Source of the DNA: Mycolicibacterium sp. P1-5
GTDB taxonomy: Bacteria > Actinomycetota > Actinomycetes > Mycobacteriales > Mycobacteriaceae
Assembly: GCF_008329565.1 (NCBI RefSeq)
Contig: NZ_NPKT01000010.1
Span: 1-64,000 of the forward strand
Reading direction: 5' to 3'
DNA length: 64,000 nucleotides
This document shows, piece after piece, positions 44,336 through 52,724 of the stretch (its first letter is position 1; the number at the start of each line of letters is the position of its first letter). The position numbers and the translations under genes are program-made. The notes under the pieces are model-generated. The model was not told the origin of the DNA. It saw only the letters and a list, made by a program, of their open reading frames with translations, and searched no databases.

Positions 44336-45259
44336 CTAGCCGTCGTAGGCGCGCAGTAGTGCCCGTGTTCGAGCCCGGCCCTCGGAAGAGGGATCGAACG
44401 GCGCGGCGACGTACTCGTCGACTCCTGCCCCGGCCAGTTCATCGAGACGGCCACGGACGGTGTCCTCGTCACCGATGATCGCGGCGTCCTCCGGACCGGT
44501 GTAGCCCTCACGGTCGAGCATCGCCCGATACGACGGCAGGTGACCGTACATGGCGAACTGCTCGGCGGCTTGCTTGCGCGCTGCGTCGACGTCGTCGGTG
44601 ACGCTGATCGGCAATGACGCAGCGACCCGGACCGCGTCGGCGCGCTCGGCGTCGGCGGCCGCTTGCCGCAGTGCCGGCCCGACGTGCTCGGCAAGCGTCT
44701 TGGGTCCGGTCATCCAGGTGCAGGTGCCGGCCGTGCGTTTCCCGGCGATCTTGAGCAGTTGCGGGCCGAGAGCCGCTATGTAGACATCCGGTCGCGGTGC
44801 GCCCGAGATCATCAGAGCCCCTCGGGTGGTCGCCGTCTCCCCCGCCGCGTCCGCGGGTTGGCCGGCCAGGAGGGGCAACAGTCCGTCGAGGTATTCGTTG
44901 AGCCGGCGCACCGGCTTGTCCCACGGGATGCCCCACATACCCTCGGTGACCGCTTGATGGGTCATTCCCAACCCGAGCGTGAAGCGGCCACCTGATGCGA
45001 GGCTCAGCGTGAGCGCACGCTGGGCCATCAACATCGGATGCAGGTTCTGGATCGGCACCACGCCGCTGGCCACCTCGATGGTGTCGACCTCACGCATGGC
45101 GATCGCCAAAACTGTGAGAAGGTCTGGCTCGTAGGGCAATTGACTCATCCACACCCGTTTGAATCCCTCATCGCGCAGCATTGCGAGGTTGGCGATCGTC
45201 GCGTCGATCGGAGATCCGGTGCCCGATCCGCTGAGTTGCCCGAACATGGAAATCTGCAT
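44336..45259 (-). CDS. LLM-class F420-dependent oxidoreductase
   Basis: 307 aa from ATG 45259 (MQISMFGQLSG). Luciferase-like TIM barrel: 'RVWMSQLPYEPDLLT', 'VASGVVPIQNLHPMLMA', 'GRFTLGLGMTHQ', and 'VDEYVAAPFDPSSEG' near the end. Family members in mycobacteria use F420 to reduce or oxidise small organics. Substrate unknown. Divergent from the second deacetylase across about 165 bases. Confidence 0.9.
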   Translation of the reverse strand: MQISMFGQLSGSGTGSPIDATIANLAMLRDEGFKRVWMSQLPYEPDLLTVLAIAMREVDTIEVASGVVPIQNLHPMLMAQRALTLSLASGGRFTLGLGMTHQAVTEGMWGIPWDKPVRRLNEYLDGLLPLLAGQPADAAGETATTRGALMISGAPRPDVYIAALGPQLLKIAGKRTAGTCTWMTGPKTLAEHVGPALRQAAADAERADAVRVAASLPISVTDDVDAARKQAAEQFAMYGHLPSYRAMLDREGYTGPEDAAIIGDEDTVRGRLDELAGAGVDEYVAAPFDPSSEGRARTRALLRAYDG

Positions 45260-45424
45260 GCCCCAAGCATGCATGGTGCCGATTCATTCGTGGTGATTTT
45301 GGTGCGGGGAGCTGCCTGGAAGCGGCATGCCGGTGAAGAAACATCTGAATGTTGACTCCACATGCTATGTTCCACGCCGCCGCCGACGGGCGGTAACCAG
45401 CGCGAAGTGGCGGTGACGACGGGA

Positions 45425-46279
45425 ATGGGCAAAGGCGAGGTGAGTCGGCGCCGATTGTTGGTGCTCGCCGCGACGGTGGTCGCCGGCGCCACGGTTACCG
45501 CCGCAGACTGGATGTACGACCGGCCGCAGCGACCGCCTGGCGGTCCCCCGCGACCGGTCGCGCCGGCTACACCGCCCGTCCTGGCGGCGGCCACGCCGGC
45601 GCCCGCGGTGCCGCCACGGGTGCTTCCGCCGCCCGATCCGCGCGATCGAGTCCGACTGCCCGGCGATCATGTGCTCAGCCGCCTACCCGCAAACGACGAC
45701 ACAATGGCCTTCACACTCGACGATGGCGTGAGCAGCGAGGTGGTACGGGATTATGTGCGCTTCGCCCGCGACACCGGCGTTCGTCTGACGTTCTTTCTGA
45801 ACGGGGTGTACGGGTCCTGGGTGGACAACCGCGACGAGTTGCGCCCCCTGGTCGAGTCAGGACAGGTCCAGCTGGCGAACCACACCTGGTCGCACCCCGA
45901 CCTCACCGCGGTGTCGACGTCAAGAGTTCGAGATGAGCTCAGCCGAAACGACCGCTTTGTGAAGAACAGCTACGGCGTCGACCCCGCGCCGTATTTCCGG
46001 CCGCCTTACGGCAAGCACAACGCGACGGTCGACGCCGTTGCTGCCGACCTCGGCTACACCGTCCCTACCCTGTGGTCGGGCTCCCTCGCCGACTCAAGCG
46101 TCATCACCGAGGACTACATCGTCAAGATGGCCAACCGATGCTTCACGCCCCAGACGATCGTGCTCGGTCACCTCAACCACCTGCCGGTGACCCACGTCTA
46201 CGGCCAGCTCGTCGAAATCATCCGCGCGCGACACCTGCGCACAGTCACGCTCAACGACGTGTTCTTGCCTTATCGCTGA
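45425..46279 (+). CDS. Exported polysaccharide deacetylase (NodB domain), copy 2
   Basis: 284 aa from ATG 45425; an earlier start at 45362 is possible. 'EVSRRRLLVLAATVVAGATV' is a twin-Arg-type signal. A Pro/Ala linker of about 60 residues precedes the NodB domain: 'FTLDDGVSSE', 'ANHTWSHPDLT' and 'FRPPYGKHN' provide the metal and catalytic residues. Very like the gene at 20.3 kb in domain, signal and ending 'TVTLNDVF', so the two are paralogues. Converges with a membrane esterase, 3 bases apart. Confidence 0.9.
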   Translation: MGKGEVSRRRLLVLAATVVAGATVTAADWMYDRPQRPPGGPPRPVAPATPPVLAAATPAPAVPPRVLPPPDPRDRVRLPGDHVLSRLPANDDTMAFTLDDGVSSEVVRDYVRFARDTGVRLTFFLNGVYGSWVDNRDELRPLVESGQVQLANHTWSHPDLTAVSTSRVRDELSRNDRFVKNSYGVDPAPYFRPPYGKHNATVDAVAADLGYTVPTLWSGSLADSSVITEDYIVKMANRCFTPQTIVLGHLNHLPVTHVYGQLVEIIRARHLRTVTLNDVFLPYR

Positions 46280-46282
46280 GTC

Positions 46283-47608
46283 TCAGTGTTCGGCCAGCCA
46301 CGGCAGTGCCGCCGTGAAAGCTCGCCCCGCGAACGGCCAATCATGCTTGCCGGGGTGAGCGGCGACCTCGCACGAGACGTTCTGTTTGCGCCCGAGGTCA
46401 CATAGCTTGTTGGCGACGGCGCGTTCGGCCTCGTTGGCGCCGATGACCCGACCATTGCTGTCGACGCGGGCACCCGACACCACAAACAAGCCTGAAACAC
46501 CCTCGTAGCGGCCATGTTTCGATATCACCATGCCGGGGTCGAAGGCCTCCCACGCCGCTGTGCTACCGCCGAACAGGCGTGCTACGGTTTGCGCCTTGTC
46601 GCCGGCATTCGGACCCATATCACCCGCAATATCGACGAAGGTTCTGAATAGTTCCGGATGCATCACGGTCAGATCGATCGCACATGTGCCGCCAGCCGAG
46701 AATCCCACTACCGCCCAGTCGGCTGGATCGGAGCTGACACCGAACTGTGACGCCATCAACGGCGGCACCTCTTTGGTCAAATGCGTTGCGGCATCGCCTC
46801 GTGGACCGTTGACACATTCGGTATCGATGTTGAATGCGCCGCCCGAATCGACGAACACGGCGACGGGCGCGTTGCCGCGGTGACGTGCCGCGTGGGCATC
46901 GAGCGTGGCGATCGCGTCACCGGCAACCAGCCAATCGGTCGGGGTGTTGAATTCTCCGCCGATCATCATGACCGCCGGAAGGCGTGGGGGTGGGTTACTG
47001 GCGAACCAGGCCGGCGGGAGGTACACCAACTCGTTGCGGTGCTTGAATTTCACAGTTCCGGTGTCGATCGTCACCGACACCACAACGCCTTTGGCGGGTA
47101 ACGTGCCCGCGCGTTGCATGGCGCTGATCGTGGCCGCGTCGGTTTGGCCGGGCAGTGTGTCGGCGAACAGCTCGGTCCATGCCGCACCGACGGTGGGAAC
47201 GTAGCCCAGCCACGAGTTCAACGACTGCGCCGCGCACAGGGCCGCCAACGGCACCGCGAGTAGGGAAACCGCGCGGCGCCACCAGTGAGTGCCTTGCCAG
47301 CCGGCCAGCAGAACCAGGGTGGCCGCACCGGTGATCGCGAGCCAACCCCAGAATGTCGCGGGCGCAGGCTCCCCGGCGACGCCCTCGCTCGAGATCAACG
47401 CATACGCCCACAGCGCCAGCAACGAACCGCACAAGACTGCGGCCGGACCCCACAGCAGCCACCACTTGCGTGACCTCATGCCGATCGTGACGATCAGAGC
47501 GCCTGCGGCAGCGATTTGTAGCAGTATCGGAACCGGGCCGTGCATCAGCGATATGTGTACCAAGCCAAGACTCGAGCCCCACCCTGCCGGGCCGTCTGCA
47601 AGAAACAC
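46283..47608 (-). CDS. Membrane-anchored esterase (antigen 85/esterase D-like)
   Basis: 441 aa from GTG 47608; TTG 47563 or ATG 47545 are alternative starts. Four hydrophobic segments at the N-terminus ('ILLQIAAAGALIVTIG', 'GPAAVLCGSLLALWAYALI', 'FWGWLAITGAATLVLLAG', 'AVSLLAVPLAALCAA') precede an extracytoplasmic alpha/beta hydrolase with nucleophile 'VGFSAGG', acidic residue in 'GARVDSNGR' and His in 'HPGKHDWPF'. Related to mycolyltransferase/esterase-D folds. May act on envelope lipids (inference). Confidence 0.87.
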   Translation of the reverse strand: MFLADGPAGWGSSLGLVHISLMHGPVPILLQIAAAGALIVTIGMRSRKWWLLWGPAAVLCGSLLALWAYALISSEGVAGEPAPATFWGWLAITGAATLVLLAGWQGTHWWRRAVSLLAVPLAALCAAQSLNSWLGYVPTVGAAWTELFADTLPGQTDAATISAMQRAGTLPAKGVVVSVTIDTGTVKFKHRNELVYLPPAWFASNPPPRLPAVMMIGGEFNTPTDWLVAGDAIATLDAHAARHRGNAPVAVFVDSGGAFNIDTECVNGPRGDAATHLTKEVPPLMASQFGVSSDPADWAVVGFSAGGTCAIDLTVMHPELFRTFVDIAGDMGPNAGDKAQTVARLFGGSTAAWEAFDPGMVISKHGRYEGVSGLFVVSGARVDSNGRVIGANEAERAVANKLCDLGRKQNVSCEVAAHPGKHDWPFAGRAFTAALPWLAEH

Positions 47609-47755
47609 CGCACGCCTCCGCGTTGAAGCTGGTCATCCGGCGTTCACACGTCGGAGTCGGATATATCTCCACGCGGTCCCATGACGGGCCGGTGAACATC
47701 GGACCACGTCACCGTTGCGACGCGCCGAACAATGCAGAAGTGTGTCGACATTCGG

Positions 47756-48799
47756 CTAGACGAGGCCGAGGCGCGCCGCCTGCGCGACCGCGGCCGTCCG
47801 CGACGTGGCGCCCAATTTACGGCGGATGTTGGCCACATGGCGGTGCACGGTGTGCGGGCTGAGCTGGAGTTGCTCGGCGATCTCGCGATCGCCGAGACCG
47901 TGTGCGACGCAACTGAGAATTTCGCGCTCACGTCGCGACAGCAGGACGGGGTCGAGGGGGCCGGCATCCGGTGCCGCAGCGTCATGCGATCCCAGTCCCT
48001 GCCGACATGCACGGACAACGGAGTCGACATCACCATGCCAGGGAAAGTGCGATTGTCCCGGCAGCGGAATGAATGTCGCGCCGGGAATCGCAGCTGCAAC
48101 CTCACGCCCGAGCGGGTAGGGCACCGCCCGGTCGTCTCGGCGATGCACGACGGTCGCCGGCTGCCGGACGCGCGGAAGATGCTCGCGGACATCGGATCGG
48201 TAGACGAGGCTCAACAGATCGGCGGCCGCATCAGCGGTCGCCGAGTCACGCTGCAGTCGCGCGAAGCGCTCGTGGTCTGCCGCATCGGCGCTGCCGAGGA
48301 AGATGTCGCTGAGCATCCGCGAGCCGAGCCCCCAGTGCGCGCGCACCGCAGCCACGATCGCGTCCCCCACCCCAGGGGCGGTCAACGCCTCGCCGTGCGG
48401 ATACGAGCCATAGAGCACCAGCCGCTCGACGCGGTCAGGAAACGCCGCGGCGAAGGCGGTGGCGGTGCAGCTGGCCGACGAGCCGCCGATCAGCGACACA
48501 CGACTCAGGTCGAGCTCGTCGAGCAGCGCGTGCAATATCCCGACTTCGCCGTCGAGGCTCAGGTCGGTGTCATGCATGGCGCGGTCCGACATCCCCACAC
48601 CGAGCCGGTCATAGCGAATCAGGGTGTAGCCCTGCGCAACGCCCTCCCAGAACCGACGCACGCCGGGGTTCTGCCAGTCCAGTTCAAGGTGACTCACCCA
48701 CCACGCCGGCGCGACAAGGGGCGGCCCGTACCCACGCACCTCATACGCCAGTCGGCGCGCGCCGACCGGCAAGAAGCGGATCTCCGATTTGTCCAGCAT
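47756..48799 (-). CDS. Alpha/beta-hydrolase fused to LuxR-type HTH
   Basis: 347 aa. Residues 1-265 form an alpha/beta hydrolase ('VRGYGPPLVAPAWWVSHLE', 'IRYDRLGVGMSD', 'HRRDDRAVPYPLG', 'PGQSHFPWHGD' with Asp and His of a triad). The nucleophile elbow reads 'GGSSASC' rather than GxSxG. Residues 280-347 are a LuxR/FixJ HTH ('SRREREILSCVAHGLGDREI', 'LSPHTVHRHVANIRRKLG'). This looks like a one-component regulator sensing a small ester or lactone. A near-perfect palindrome lies 4 bases before its start. Confidence 0.9.
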   Translation of the reverse strand: MLDKSEIRFLPVGARRLAYEVRGYGPPLVAPAWWVSHLELDWQNPGVRRFWEGVAQGYTLIRYDRLGVGMSDRAMHDTDLSLDGEVGILHALLDELDLSRVSLIGGSSASCTATAFAAAFPDRVERLVLYGSYPHGEALTAPGVGDAIVAAVRAHWGLGSRMLSDIFLGSADAADHERFARLQRDSATADAAADLLSLVYRSDVREHLPRVRQPATVVHRRDDRAVPYPLGREVAAAIPGATFIPLPGQSHFPWHGDVDSVVRACRQGLGSHDAAAPDAGPLDPVLLSRREREILSCVAHGLGDREIAEQLQLSPHTVHRHVANIRRKLGATSRTAAVAQAARLGLV

Positions 48800-48802
48800 T
48801 GC

Positions 48803-48823
48803 CCTGAGGGTACGACTCTCAGG
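48803..48823. promoter_or_regulatory. Palindrome just upstream of the hydrolase-LuxR gene
   Basis: CCTGAGGGT-ACG-ACTCTCAGG: 9-base arms with a single G-T mismatch, ending 4 bases before the start codon of the regulator. Its size suits a dimeric HTH protein, so an autoregulatory operator is the first guess; mRNA hairpin formation next to the start codon is another. Confidence 0.5.
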
Positions 48824-48832
48824 TGGCTGTGC

Positions 48833-48878
48833 GTAACGTCACGGCGGACAATCGGATGACCAGCCGCCGTGACGTTAC
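48833..48878. terminator. 15-bp perfect inverted repeat downstream of HtrA-type gene
   Basis: GTAACGTCACGGCGG (48833-48847) and its exact complement (48864-48878) with a 16-base loop. It starts 48 bases after the HtrA stop on the minus strand. No T-tract is seen, but mycobacterial terminators often lack one. A regulatory or mobile repeat cannot be excluded. Confidence 0.6.
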
Positions 48879-48925
48879 TGTCGTGAGCGCCGGCGCGCGG
48901 TTTGGTCCCGTTGTGGTCCAACCAC

Positions 48926-50344
48926 TTACGACTGCATCTGCCCCAGAGTGACCTGGACGGTGCGGGAAGCTCCCGACGGGTCGTCGTAGGTCAGTGTGAC
49001 GTTGTCGCCGGGCGCCCTGGAATGAATGGCGGCGACAAGCGACTCCGGGCCGTCGATCACTTTGTTGTCCACCTTGGTGATGACCGCACCCTTCGGCAGG
49101 CCCGCCGTGGCCGCCGGGCTGCCGTCCGCGACTCCGGCGATCATTGCACCCGGCGCGCGGTCGTCGGAGCTGAGTTGTACCCCGAGCGAGGCGTGCTGCA
49201 CCGTCCCGGTTGAAATCAGTTCATCGGCAATGCGTTTGGCCTGGTCCACCGGGATGGCGAAGCCCAGGCCGATCGACCCACTCTGCGCCGCCTGCGAATC
49301 CTGCCCGCCGCCAAGGGAAGCGATGGCCGAGTTGACCCCGATCAGATCACCGCTCATATCCACCAGGGCGCCACCGGAATTACCCGGGTTGATCGCTGCG
49401 TCGGTTTGGATGGCGCTCATCACCGAATGCTGACCGGACTGCTCATCGCCGGTCGCGACCGGACGGTCCAGCGCGCTGATGATGCCGGTCGTCACCGTGC
49501 CCTGCAGACCCAGCGGTGAGCCGATGGCCACGACGTTCTGTCCGACCTTCAGATCCTTGGACGACCCGATGGTGATCGGGGTGAGACCCGAGACGTTCTG
49601 CGCCTGAACAACCGCGATATCGTCGGCCGGATCGGTGCCGACGACGGTGAACGGCACCGTCCGGCCGTCGGAGAAGGTCACGGTCGCTTCCAATCCACCG
49701 CCACTCTGACCGGAAGGCCGGAGGCTGCGACCATCGGGCAGCTGACCGCCGAGCGCTCCGTCAGCGGCCATCGGCCCGGCGCCCTGGGCCTGCGCGGCTG
49801 CGGCCACGACATGGTTGTTCGTCAAGATCAGCCCATTGGAGCTGAGGATGATTCCGGAGCCTTCCTCACGCCCCTGACCGCTGGTCAGCTGCAGTTTCAC
49901 GACGCTGGGCAGAACCTTGTCGGACACCTGCTCAACGGAACCGGCAGGCGCCGCGCTGGCGGGCTGGCCGGCAACAGCAGGCGCCTTCGGCGTCGGCGCG
50001 CCTGGGACGACCGGTGCGTGCGCAGTAGCCATCGGTTGTCCGGAATGGTCGACGACGGCAACCGCTCCAGCGGCGCCCGCGATCATAGCGACCACAGCGG
50101 TACCGCCGACCAGAACCGCGACACGAGGCTTCATTCGTTGCCGCAACTTTTGCTGTGACGCACGTCTCTCGTAGACCGGGCGGCCCCCGTGAGCCGACGG
50201 GTACATCTGCGTGGTGTCGGTGGCGCCGTAACCGTATTGATACCCGCTCTGGCTCCACTGCGTTGAATTAGAATGTTCCACAGAATCTTTCGGCTGCCAC
50301 TGGTGCTGGCTTCCCTGCGGTGAGTTTCCTGACCTGTAGTCCAT
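48926..50344 (-). CDS. HtrA/DegP-type membrane serine protease
   Basis: 472 aa. A cytoplasmic Gln/Ser/Tyr-rich start (about 70 residues), one membrane span 'VAVLVGGTAVVAMIAGAAG', a Pro/Ala linker, a trypsin-like protease with His in 'LTNNHVV', Asp in 'DPADDIAVV' and Ser in 'NPGNSGGALV', and a PDZ domain ('GAMIAGVADGSPAATAGL'). Same layout as PepD (Rv0983), an envelope stress protease and chaperone. Unlike the Rv0983 locus, no two-component system sits beside it. A Gly/Ser-rich insert follows the catalytic His. Divergent from an FKBP lipoprotein. Confidence 0.93.
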   Translation of the reverse strand: MDYRSGNSPQGSQHQWQPKDSVEHSNSTQWSQSGYQYGYGATDTTQMYPSAHGGRPVYERRASQQKLRQRMKPRVAVLVGGTAVVAMIAGAAGAVAVVDHSGQPMATAHAPVVPGAPTPKAPAVAGQPASAAPAGSVEQVSDKVLPSVVKLQLTSGQGREEGSGIILSSNGLILTNNHVVAAAAQAQGAGPMAADGALGGQLPDGRSLRPSGQSGGGLEATVTFSDGRTVPFTVVGTDPADDIAVVQAQNVSGLTPITIGSSKDLKVGQNVVAIGSPLGLQGTVTTGIISALDRPVATGDEQSGQHSVMSAIQTDAAINPGNSGGALVDMSGDLIGVNSAIASLGGGQDSQAAQSGSIGLGFAIPVDQAKRIADELISTGTVQHASLGVQLSSDDRAPGAMIAGVADGSPAATAGLPKGAVITKVDNKVIDGPESLVAAIHSRAPGDNVTLTYDDPSGASRTVQVTLGQMQS

Positions 50345-50485
50345 TGCGTTCGGCTTCTCTTTCTTGTGAACACGACCTCAATGCGCCTTCGGGCGCCTGC
50401 AAGCAGTTTGCCTGAGCCATCTGAGGCTTTGCTGAGAATGAGTTCGGTGCTGGCCAAGACTTTGGGCGATTGAACTCGCTGTAGC

Positions 50486-51118
50486 GTGACGAGCGTGAAC
50501 TTCTCGCGTCTGCCCTCCGCTGTTGCTCTCGGTGCCTGCACCGCCGCGTTTGCCGTGACACTTGCTGCCTGCAGTTCCGATACCGGCAACCCGTCGGCGA
50601 GTAAGTCCTCGACCGTCCCGCCGGTCGCGTCCGCTGTCACTCAAGCGGCCGGTCCGGACGCCACGTGCCCGACCGCGCCGCCGACCAGCCCAGGCAACCC
50701 GGAGTGGACTTTGCCGGGTACGACGGGCAGCGTCGCCGTGACCGGATCCACCGATACCGCGGCTCCCGTCGTCAAGGTGACCCCGCCCTTCAGCGTGAAC
50801 GCAACCGAAGTGCACACCCTGCAGGCAGGTACCGGACCGGTCGTCGCGCCGACCGCCACCGTCTCGGTCTGCTACGAGGGTGTCAACGGCCGCGACGGCA
50901 GCGTGTTCGACAGTAGTTATCAGCGCGGTGAGCCGGCCGAATTCTCGCTCGACGGCGTCGTTCCCGGTTTCCAGAAGGCCATCGCCGGTCAGAAGGTCGG
51001 ATCCACCGTCGCCGTCGCGATGGTCTCGGCCGACGGCTACCCACAGGGACAGCCCAGGGCTGGCATCCTGCCCGGTGACACGTTGGTCTTCGCGATCAAG
51101 ATTCTCAGCGCCTCGTAG
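50486..51118 (+). CDS. FKBP-type peptidyl-prolyl isomerase lipoprotein
   Basis: 210 aa from GTG 50486 (a GTG three codons later is possible). Signal ends in lipobox 'TLAAC' (Cys about 29). After a 60-residue Thr/Pro/Ser-rich linker comes an FKBP domain: 'VSVCYEGVNGRDGSVFDSSY', 'AEFSLDGVVPGFQKAIAGQK', 'GSTVAVAMVSADGY', 'DTLVFAIKIL'. Folding of exported proteins is the likely job; next to the HtrA-type protease it makes an envelope protein-quality pair. Confidence 0.93.
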   Translation: MTSVNFSRLPSAVALGACTAAFAVTLAACSSDTGNPSASKSSTVPPVASAVTQAAGPDATCPTAPPTSPGNPEWTLPGTTGSVAVTGSTDTAAPVVKVTPPFSVNATEVHTLQAGTGPVVAPTATVSVCYEGVNGRDGSVFDSSYQRGEPAEFSLDGVVPGFQKAIAGQKVGSTVAVAMVSADGYPQGQPRAGILPGDTLVFAIKILSAS

Positions 51119-51121
51119 CGG

Positions 51122-51673
51122 CTACGGCACGCAGGTGCCGTGCAGACCGTTCACCAGCGTGTAGATGTCGTCCTTCTTCTGGTCGGCATAGTCGATCGCC
51201 GTCCACGTCGACGGCTGCGGCCAGGCGTTGGACACCGTCGGCCCGTAGCTGCCGTAGCCGTAGCCGTACCCGTAATTGGATGAGACGACGAAAAGTGCGC
51301 TCACGGCGTCTCGCATGTCGTCGCCGGCCCGGCGCAGGTCGACGAGCGCCGACGCGAGCCCGGGAACGACGCCCGGACCGTTGACGTCTTCCATGTAGTG
51401 AATGCCGTGACTGATCATCGCGAGCTTCACGTTGGTGTCTCGCTGTTGCGCGGCGCCACTCGCATATGGCGAGCTGATGACCGTCCGCACTCCGCCGATG
51501 CCGGCGTTGATGTCGTTGTCGAGGCTCTCATGGATCTGGTCGAGCGGCCCACAGGGCACCCGCGCGGGTTCGGCAGCGGCCGGCGGCGCCAAGCCGATCG
51601 AAGTGCAGGCCACAGCCGTCGCGACGGCGTATGCGACACGCGGGGTTCGGAGCGGAAATAGTGTTTGCTTCAT
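51122..51673 (-). CDS. Secreted protein, unrecognised, with YG repeat
   Basis: 183 aa. Signal peptide 'AVATAVACTSIGLAPPAAA|EP'. Two Cys in the mature part ('RVPCGPLDQ' and 'HGTCVP') could join its ends. The middle is helical, and a short 'NYGYGYGYGSYG' tract lies near residue 135. No enzyme motif. It converges with the FKBP gene (3-base gap). First of five consecutive minus-strand genes for small exported or membrane proteins. Confidence 0.72.
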   Translation of the reverse strand: MKQTLFPLRTPRVAYAVATAVACTSIGLAPPAAAEPARVPCGPLDQIHESLDNDINAGIGGVRTVISSPYASGAAQQRDTNVKLAMISHGIHYMEDVNGPGVVPGLASALVDLRRAGDDMRDAVSALFVVSSNYGYGYGYGSYGPTVSNAWPQPSTWTAIDYADQKKDDIYTLVNGLHGTCVP

Positions 51674-51763
51674 CGTCCACCATGTATCCGAGCATCATCT
51701 TTGATGCCGGTATATCGATGGAATTGACGGCGGCGTTACCGCCGCGCGATATCTAGCCGGAGG

Positions 51764-52234
51764 CTAGCGTGCGACGGGCCAGTCCCAGATGGACATGTCA
51801 CCGCGGGGGTAGTTCATGCAGACGTCGGTGGCCTTGGCGACGACGCCCTTGTTGTTGAAGAACAGCTTGGCCCAGTTACCCCAGCGGGTTGCGACGAACT
51901 CGTAGTAGACGTTGGTCGCAGTGTCCTCGGAGTACTGCCTGCGCGCGACCGGGTCGAGCGAGAAGAACCAGTGAATCCGGTCGAAGGCGATCTGCTGCAC
52001 GTCGGCGGGCCGGTTGCTGCGGTCGATCATGTAGCGCTCGAAGTACACCGGGCTGGTGTCGCGCGCTGCGGCCATGTACTGCTCGACATCGCACTGCGTG
52101 ATGATGATCCGGTGCGGGATCGGATAGTCGTCGCTCGCGTCCGCCGCGGCCGGACCGGCAGCGATGACTCCGACAGCCGCCATCGCACTCAGCGCAAGGC
52201 TCGCCAGCTTCGCGCGACTCTTCACACCAGCCAT
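51764..52234 (-). CDS. Secreted DUF5078-family protein
   Basis: 156 aa. Sec signal 'LALSAMAAVGVIAAGPAAA|DA'. Mature part contains 'YPIPHRIIITQCDVEQYMA', 'YFERYMIDRSNRPADVQQI' and 'WFFSLDPVARRQYSED', which I recognise as the mycobacterial DUF5078 family. Two Cys suggest one disulfide ('TQCDV', 'DVCMNY'). Function unknown; these are small secreted proteins restricted to mycobacteria and relatives. Confidence 0.82.
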   Translation of the reverse strand: MAGVKSRAKLASLALSAMAAVGVIAAGPAAADASDDYPIPHRIIITQCDVEQYMAAARDTSPVYFERYMIDRSNRPADVQQIAFDRIHWFFSLDPVARRQYSEDTATNVYYEFVATRWGNWAKLFFNNKGVVAKATDVCMNYPRGDMSIWDWPVAR

Positions 52235-52299
52235 CGTTTTTCTGCCCCATTCCCTAAAACCTTAAGCGGACTAACTATATAGCGGTCCACATCGCAGTA

Positions 52300-52331
52300 T
52301 CCACCCTAGGTGGACATTCGACGGCGAATGT
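52300..52331 (-). terminator. Two adjacent hairpins downstream of the 86-aa gene
   Basis: ACATTCG-ACGG-CGAATGT (52314-52331) is a perfect 7-bp stem with a 4-base loop; TCCACC-CTA-GGTGGA (52300-52314) is a 6-bp palindrome directly next to it. Together they lie between the stop of the 86-aa gene and the promoter of the DUF5078 gene. Either a terminator or an operator for the downstream gene. Confidence 0.5.
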
Positions 52332-52360
52332 GACGAGTGAGACTCGTTACCAGGAACGGC

Positions 52361-52621
52361 TCAGCCGCCGTTGGTCACCGGGTTGGACGACAGCGTGATG
52401 AACTGATCGTTGATCCAGACGCCCCACCGACCGCCCCACATGTGAGTCCACACCACAGGATGGCCGGCCCACACCTCGGCCGGCTTGCGCGGCGCCCAGT
52501 CCGGCGCAGGTTCTCCGACGTTCTGGTCCGGGGGCGGCGGGTCCGCGCTCGCCAGAGGTGCGGCGCCCATGGTCAGCCCTACCGCTAGTGCGGCCACGCT
52601 CAGCGCGGTTTTGATCCCAGC
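52361..52621 (-). CDS. Small secreted Trp-rich protein
   Basis: 86 aa from ATG 52621; an extension to 52666 has no support. Signal 'TALSVAALAVGLTMGAAPLASA|DP'. The mature 58 residues carry seven Trp ('DWAPRKPAEVWAGHPVVW', 'HMWGGRWGVWINDQ'). No cysteine. A small mycobacterial envelope or secreted protein without assigned role. Confidence 0.7.
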   Translation of the reverse strand, partial: AGIKTALSVAALAVGLTMGAAPLASADPPPPDQNVGEPAPDWAPRKPAEVWAGHPVVWTHMWGGRWGVWINDQFITLSSNPVTNGG

Positions 52622-52724
52622 CATGTGCAGACTCCAACGTTCAGACGTCATCCGGATACTTAGCATATGTAACCAGCAGACGGCGCGGGTAATCCCCCCA
52701 CCCCCAAACTTGCGCGTCGCGCCA

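Noticed and set aside
48926..50344. Orthology of the HtrA-type gene to pepD based on place
   Set aside because: The two-component genes that adjoin pepD in M. tuberculosis are not here, so only the family is claimed.
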